Notes under the pieces: generated by a model | What the model saw: the letters and a program-made list of their open reading frames with translations, nothing else | Database searches by the model: none | Told to the model about the DNA's origin: nothing | Shown: piece after piece, positions 58,815 through 64,000 of the stretch | Position numbering within the stretch: position 1 is the stretch's first letter | Layout: each line of letters starts with the position of its first letter | Source: Chrysaora quinquecirrha | Taxonomy: Eukaryota; Cnidaria; Scyphozoa; Semaeostomeae; Pelagiidae | Length of the DNA stretch: 64,000 nucleotides | Reading direction: 5' to 3' | Assembly (NCBI GenBank): GCA_014526335.1 | Contig: JACTAT010000051.1 | Coordinates: 249,907-313,906, forward strand | Translations under genes and position numbers: made by a program

Positions 58815-59047
58815 CATTACATTCCGTTCTGCTCTGAAGAGTGAATGCCTCTGAAACTAAGGCCCCCGTGAACACGAGAAGAGAACAGAACGGAATGATA
58901 TGTTATTGGTCTAGAACGGTAAACGAATTTTGCACATTTTCCCACAAAAGTGATTGAATACATTACATTCCGTTCTGTTCTGAAGAGCTAATGCCTCTGA
59001 AACTAAGGCCCCCGTGAACACGAGAAGAGAACAGAACGGAATGAGGT
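58815..59047. repeat. Two direct copies of a 90-bp hairpin (ACATTCCGTTCTG arms)
   Basis: Copies at 58815-58903 and 58961-59047. Each starts ACATTCCGTTCTG and ends CAGAACGGAATG, so it can fold on itself, and both contain CTGAAACTAAGGCCCCCGTG. Possibly the end of a DNA element whose gene follows at 59057, but no partner is seen in the window. Confidence 0.7.
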
Positions 59048-59056
59048 GTTACTTGT

Positions 59057-60037
59057 TTATTGAGCTTCGTACAAGATGACTCGCCTTTCCTGTTGAGAGC
59101 GTCTACGCCCATCCATCGAGTTGTTTTCGTGTTCACCTCCAGTGGTTATTACTACTCTTCCGTCCGCTGCTTCGAAAGCAGGTGCACCATTACTTTGCGT
59201 TAAACTGCGTTTAGATTTCTCACGTCGTGACCCACTTGACATTCGTTTCTTGATATTATTTTCGAACTCTTTCAGTGATGTTCTATCAGTCTCGTTTAAG
59301 GAATATTTGCCATCGTCGTTGTTCAATGTCAATGCTACTTTCATTATGACCTCCTTTAATGTGGTGGTCTCAGTCTCTGATTGGAACACATCGTACACGT
59401 AGAAATCCTCCTCTTTCTTATATAAACTGAGTGTCAGCTGCAAATTGGGGTATATCGTCTGTGAGTTCAGGGGCACTGGTTTCTTGAATTCAACGTAATT
59501 TCGAGCTTTATTCCTCATTCTAATCAAACGGGCTATGTGAACTTCATTTCTTTTCCCTCGTTTTAACAGAACAGCGACGTCGTCAAACAAGCCAATTTCA
59601 TTTGAAACATTAAGGTTTAGAGCCTGCACTGTATTTAAATGTTTTGATTTGACCCGTTTTAATCTATCTGCTGAAACCCCTTCAGTATTGCTATTTAACA
59701 TTGCGAATACTGTCGACTTGTGAACTTCTCCAACACGTGGAACACTTACAGTCAATTTTACTCTTGGCTTGGAGATGTTTACTTGTATTAGCGCGGTATC
59801 ACTGTTTTGCGCGTCTTGTCCGTCTGTACTATGCTCATGTTCATCAGCGATAGTCTGCCTTAAATGAACTGCAAGTTCAGAATAATCGTCTATATCCTCA
59901 GAATTCGGAAGCTCACTTCTGATGTCGTCATTTTCTAGTCCAACGTCTCGCGTTGAATGATTTTCAGAACTGCTTTGCATCTGCTCGATGATCTCTCTTT
60001 CAGTAGTCGCCTGTATACGATGGGAAAAGAAAACCAC
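59057..60037 (-). CDS. Unknown acidic protein part, 3' end of transposase-like gene
   Basis: An open frame of 326 codons. The first 80 residues are acidic and S/E-rich; the middle (VKLTVSVPRVGEVHKSTVFAML, then VEFKKPVPLNSQTIYPNLQLTL) looks like a mixed alpha/beta domain; the C-terminus is basic (KKRMSSGSRREKSKRS). No named domain. A CAG acceptor-like sequence upstream of ATTEREII suggests this is the last exon of the gene to the right (60062-61511), but a separate gene is possible. The coding strand has visibly higher GC than the surrounding TE debris. Confidence 0.5.
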   Translation of the reverse strand: MVFFSHRIQATTEREIIEQMQSSSENHSTRDVGLENDDIRSELPNSEDIDDYSELAVHLRQTIADEHEHSTDGQDAQNSDTALIQVNISKPRVKLTVSVPRVGEVHKSTVFAMLNSNTEGVSADRLKRVKSKHLNTVQALNLNVSNEIGLFDDVAVLLKRGKRNEVHIARLIRMRNKARNYVEFKKPVPLNSQTIYPNLQLTLSLYKKEEDFYVYDVFQSETETTTLKEVIMKVALTLNNDDGKYSLNETDRTSLKEFENNIKKRMSSGSRREKSKRSLTQSNGAPAFEAADGRVVITTGGEHENNSMDGRRRSQQERRVILYEAQ

Positions 60038-60061
60038 TTGTTTTTAGGGTCACTTCTTGTT

Positions 60062-61511
60062 TCATTCTCGGAAAAATGCCGATCTTTCAGAATCATCCTG
60101 ACAGGACTGCAGTCCTTTCTCCCATGCATTTGTAATTGCTACATCTGATGGGAAAGCTGATAGATCAGGGGCAGTTTCGATCACTTTGTGACCCTTCTTC
60201 CATATGTTTTCAGCTTTCCTGTGTTTCTTGGGATTGATGGGCCCATCCTCATCTGCGACCATTTCTTGGAGAAACTGCATATTTCCAAGGTTGAAACATG
60301 TCAGTGATTGTATACGTATGCTTATTTACGACAAAGCTTCCGTCAGAGAAAAACTCCTCAAATACATCGGACCCCAGGCGTTGGAAATCAATTGCGTGAC
60401 TAGGAGCAAAATCTCTTGATGCTTTTATGAACAAAACGATGTGGTGACATGACAACGAAACGTCCTGGTAGGTTTCACGTGATACAAAATTCTCTTTCAG
60501 CGATAATTCTTTCCTTGTAAAAATCCACAAACGCCAAATCCTGAGAAAATTGCATACATAAGAGGCGTTGGCAATGCGATCTTCTAAGGTTGCATTTAGC
60601 GAGTAGAATATTTCAACATAGTGCCAAATCATATTTAGGTACATCTGGGTGCCGACAACGTTTTCCTGCATTATGTTAAGTACGGTCTGAATTTTCTGAA
60701 GACAATCCCTCACTTTTGGGAATAAAAGCCTTTGGGCACTTTCCCAGTTCATACGGTCCCGACGATCCATATCTGTTTGCTGAAGGCCGTGTTCAAACCT
60801 GGAAATGCTGTCACTGTTCAATAAAAGTTGCAGGTGATTCGAGTGGCATATGTTATTTCCCAAAGTGAGAAATCTGGGCGGATGCATCAAGTGGTTAACC
60901 AGCTTTTTACTATTATGAACATAATCTTGATCTGATAAATCTGTCACAAATACTTGATTTCCTGACTTAATTATTTTTCCACTCATGGTGAAATTTTCGT
61001 GATCTATACAATAACGGGAACCTTCAGATAAATTGGCATTTTCTAAATGAAGTCTCCTACGTCTAGAGTCCCTATCCGAAGCGTGTCCAACGAGGGGGCC
61101 AAGCACATTCAGTAAATATTTGTCATATAATTCCTTTATTCGTTTCCATTGTCTTCTTACAAAATCGCTGTCAAATTTGTTGCAAACAGGCTGGAGTAAA
61201 AGAACCATTGGAGGTAAGTCTGGATGAATAGGATTGACCAGAATGACACGGGCATAGCTAGCTATTCGATTCTCTTTAAAGGCAGCTGTGAGCCTTTCAT
61301 ATGCATGTTCATCTTCTCCAACTTTATGAACAAACGCTTTGTCACATTCATGATCCATTCCGGATTTGCCACACCAGCCCCAGCCTTCGTCCCTCTTGGA
61401 GTCCCACTCCACTTTCCCAACTATTACTGTCTCATCTTCAGCAGTCTCGACAAGCACAGGACCAGTTATCGTCTTTTGTTTTTTTAATTTTTTCATACAC
61501 ATTGGAAACAT
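60062..61511 (-). pseudogene. Transposase-like gene with D, D and E candidates (one frameshift)
   Basis: Frame 61511-60249 (420 codons) is followed, after a frameshift near 60285, by 60280-60062. Features in order: GWGWCGKSGMDHECD, NPIHPDLPPMVLLLQPVCNKFD, VGHASDRDSRRRRLHL, DLSDQDYVHNSKKLVNHL, then a long helical region and LGSDVFEEFFSDG near residue 390. ASD, DQDYVH...K and the E of SDVFEEF have the order and spacing of P-element-like RNase H transposases with a long insert, so I infer a DDE-type transposase; it is also a familiar multicopy protein type in cnidarians. The frameshift after ITDMFQ makes it a likely pseudogene, unless that is a sequencing error. Confidence 0.55.
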
Positions 61512-62504
61512 GTTGAAAATGCGCTCTTCTAAGGTTGAAAATGCGATCTTCTAAGGTTGCATTTAGCGAGTAGAATATTTCAACATAGTGCCAAACCATA
61601 TTTAGGTACATCTGGGTGCCGACAACGTTTTCCTGCATTATGTTAAGTACGGTCTGAATTTTCTGAAGACAATCCCTCACTTTTGGGAATAAAAGCCTTT
61701 GGGCACTTTCCCAGTTCATACGGTCCCGACGATCCATATCTGTTTGCTGAAGGCCGTGTTCAAACCTGGAAATGCTGTCACTGTTCAATAAAAGTTGCAG
61801 GTGATTCGAGTGGCATATGTTATTTCCCAAAGTGAGAAATCTGGACGGATGCATCAAGTGGTTAACCAGCTTTTTACTATTATGAACATAATCTTGATCT
61901 GATAAATCTGTCACAAATACTTGATTTCCTGACTTAATTATTTTTCCACTCATGGTGAAATTTTCGTGATCTATACAATAACGGGAACCTTCAGATAAAT
62001 TGGCATTTTCTAAATGAAGTCTCCTACGTCTAGAGTCCCTATCCGAAGCGTGTCCAACGAGGGGGCCAAGCACATTCAGTAAATATTTGTCATATAATTC
62101 CTTTATTCGTTTCCATTGTCTTCTTACAAAATCGCTGTCAAATTTGTTGCAAACAGGCTGGAGTAAAAGAACCATTGGAGGTAAGTCTGGATGAATAGGA
62201 TTGACCAGAATGACACGGGCATAGCTAGCTATTCGATTCTCTTTAAAGGCAGCTGTGAGCCTTTCATATGCATGTTCATCTTCTCCAACTTTATGAACAA
62301 ACGCTTTGTCACATTCATGATCCATTCGGATTTGCCACACCAGCCCCAGCCTTCGTCCCTCTTGGAGTCCCACTCCACTTTCCCAACTATTACTGTCTCA
62401 TCTTCAGCAGTCTCGACAAGCACAGGACCAGTTATCGTCTTTTGTTTTTTAATTTTTCATACACATTGGAAACATGTTGAAAATGCGCTCTTCTAAGGTT
62501 AAAC
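60570..62504. repeat. Tandem duplication of 967 bp within the transposase-like gene
   Basis: 60570-61537 and 61538-62504 match at an offset of 967. CTTCTAAGGTT occurs at both ends and at the junction, so short homology may have guided it. The second copy has a one-base difference near 62328 and lacks a few T bases near 62450. Confidence 0.9.
61550..62373 (-). pseudogene. Duplicated segment of the transposase-like gene
   Basis: Repeats the part from the GWGWCG region through ATLEDRI, including both proposed aspartates (ASDRD, DQDYVH), but not the C-terminal glutamate region. It lies upstream of the fuller copy, and a one-base change near 62328 shifts the frame after WIMN/DHEC. Confidence 0.75.
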
Positions 62505-63000
62505 TTGGTTCCTGCCCTTAGCTAACGAATAAAATGTGTTTCCAAAAGGAGTACTTTTAATAAAATTTCTATTTTTCGAATTTAAGACTAATGTTTAAAC
62601 CCCACAGGGCATAATTATCTTTTTCTTTAAAAATTTAAGGAAAACTGGAGAGTCAGGTTTTAAGCTTTTCATTAAATTTCTCGTTCCCCCCTCCTGCCCT
62701 TCCATTAGCTTTTTTTTTATTTTTGAATAAATAGTAAATAGTTTGATTACAACTTGGGCATTTCTTAGATTTAACCTTTGGAAACTTGGTTCCTGCCCTT
62801 AGCTAACGAATAAAATGTGTTTCCAAAAGGAGTACTTTTAATAAAATTTCTATTTTTCGAATTTAAGACTAATGTTTAAACCCCACAGGGCATAATTATC
62901 TTTTTCTTTAAAAATTTAAGGAAAACTGGAGAGTCAGGTTTTAAGCTTTTCATTAAATTTCTCGTTCCCCCCTCCTGCCCTTCCATTAGCTTTTTTTTAT
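62498..63000. repeat. Direct repeat of about 220 bp, two copies 283 bp apart
   Basis: AACTTGGTTCCTGCCCTTAG... at 62501 and again at 62784, identical by eye through CCTTCCATTAGC apart from a T-run length. No coding content recognised. Confidence 0.9.
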
Positions 63001-63009
63001 TTTATGGAA

Positions 63010-63750
63010 AATGTGAAATCTTCTAAGGTTGATTTGCGATAATTTCAATAGGCAAACATATTTAGACACTGGGTGCCAAACTTTTCCTGTTGTAAGTGTC
63101 TGAATTTTTAAGACATCCCTATTTTGGGAAAAACCTTTGGGATTTCCAGTTTGGTCCCAGTCCATACGTTTCGAGCGTTCAAACCTGGAATGCTGACTGT
63201 TCAATAAAAGTTGCAGGTATTAGTGGCATGTATTTCCCAAAGTGGAAATTGCGATGAAATGGTACCGTTTATTTAAACTATCTTTTGAAAATCTGTCAAA
63301 AACTTGTTTCCATTATTATTTTTCCACTATGTAAATTTTCTATCTTAAATACGGAACCTTCAATAAATGGCTTTTCTAAATGAGTTCCTATGAGTCCCTA
63401 CCAAGCTTCCAAAGGGCCAACATGAAAATTTTCATATAATTCTTTATTTTTCCTTTTTCTTCAAAATGCTTCAAATTGTTGCAAAAGTGGTAAAAAACCT
63501 TGGAGTAAGCTGGAGAATGGATTGACAGAATGACAGGGCAGCTAGCTATCATTCTCTTTAAAGAGGAGCTTTATTCATGTATCTTCTCCAACTTTATGAA
63601 CAAACGCTTTGTCACATTCATGATCCATTCGGATTTGCCAACCAGCCCCAGCCTTCGTCCCTCTTGGAGTCCCACCTTTCCAATATTCTTCATTTCACGT
63701 CTCCAAGCACGGACCAGTTATCGTCTTTTGTTTTTTAATTTTTCTCACTT
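63010..63750 (-). pseudogene. Third copy of the transposase-like segment, riddled with short deletions
   Basis: Landmarks of 61548-62480 appear in the same order (CTTCTAAGGTTG, GTCTGAATTTT, CAATAAAAGTTGCAGGT, ATCTTCTCCAACTTTATGAA, GGACCAGTTATCGTCTTTTG) but the sequence is shortened by many losses of a few bases each, with few substitutions between them. No frame survives. Confidence 0.8.
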
Positions 63751-64000
63751 GAAACAGTTGAAAACTCTGGTGAATTCGTTAATAAATGTGAGTTCATTAT
63801 ATAATCATATTGACTGCACTTCGATTCTAGTAGTAATTAGAGTAGATCTAATTATTACATATATATTACAATTTTTAATTAATAAAATCTATTCTATCAC
63901 AGTATTATTTTTTATTCTAGCTAAAATTAGTAAGATGACGAAGTCTATCTAACTATATTTTACACGTTCCTCCTTAACTTACTTCACATTCATAGTTTCA
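63751..64000. other. AT-rich end of window
   Basis: Nothing recognised. Confidence 0.4.

Overview
The window looks like transposon-dense, AT-rich nuclear DNA from an invertebrate animal. The mix of Penelope-like, DIRS-like, copia, gypsy, CR1/L2-like LINE, PIF/Harbinger and IS3EU-like elements, plus multi-exon genes of unknown function seen in cnidarian genomes, fits a cnidarian best; that taxonomic guess is inference from memory of such families, not a measurement. I see no convincing host gene, tRNA, rRNA or CRISPR. Almost everything supportable is mobile DNA in various stages of decay, often nested.

Layout. (1) 1-18.7 kb: a tandem duplication with a unit of about 10.9 kb. Copy A (1-7830, cut by the window edge) and copy B (7831-18710) each carry the 5' part of a CR1/L2-like LINE (minus strand: coiled coil, SGNH-type esterase, Q-rich tail), a 5'-truncated Penelope-like element (plus) bounded by long (AT)n arrays and followed by a hammerhead-like motif, a decayed PIF/Harbinger transposase, and a LINE 3' end. 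Copy B starts with a truncated Ty3/gypsy element (gag, protease, one LTR) that inserted into the LINE endonuclease. (2) 21.2-34.5 kb: a second tandem duplication (unit about 6.6 kb) of a DNA element. The complete version is 28639-35228, with long terminal inverted repeats made of short tandem repeats, a 5-bp target duplication, and a spliced minus-strand gene that joins a YqaJ/lambda-exonuclease-type nuclease to a C-terminal region that may be an RNase H-like transposase. It sits inside a gypsy-like protease ORF. (3) 35-41.4 kb: a CR1/L2-like LINE (minus) split by a DIRS-like tyrosine recombinase fragment and a 68-bp-arm palindrome, and holding two smaller insertions. (4) 41.4-45.3 kb: an internally deleted copia element whose LTRs carry perfect heat-shock-element-like triplets, mixed with pieces of a second LINE family. 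(5) 45281-56396: an 11.1-kb IS3EU-like transposon (TAC termini, 6-bp target duplication TAAACT) with an integrase-like transposase, a spliced minus-strand HECT E3-ligase-like cargo gene, a LINE with a 2A-like motif inserted in that cargo gene, and a second TIR element (51116-54301, 3-bp duplication TTA) inserted at the start of one of its exons. The LINE it landed in can be followed on both sides. (6) 56.4-64 kb: the rest of that LINE, paired hairpin repeats, and a minus-strand transposase-like gene with a 967-bp internal tandem duplication and a third, deletion-riddled copy.

How it works together: the useful picture is a stack of insertions whose order can be read from target duplications and from reading frames that resume on the far side. 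At least four separate tandem duplications occur in 64 kb, so collapsed or stacked haplotypes in the assembly should be considered alongside real duplication. All percent-identity impressions are by eye.
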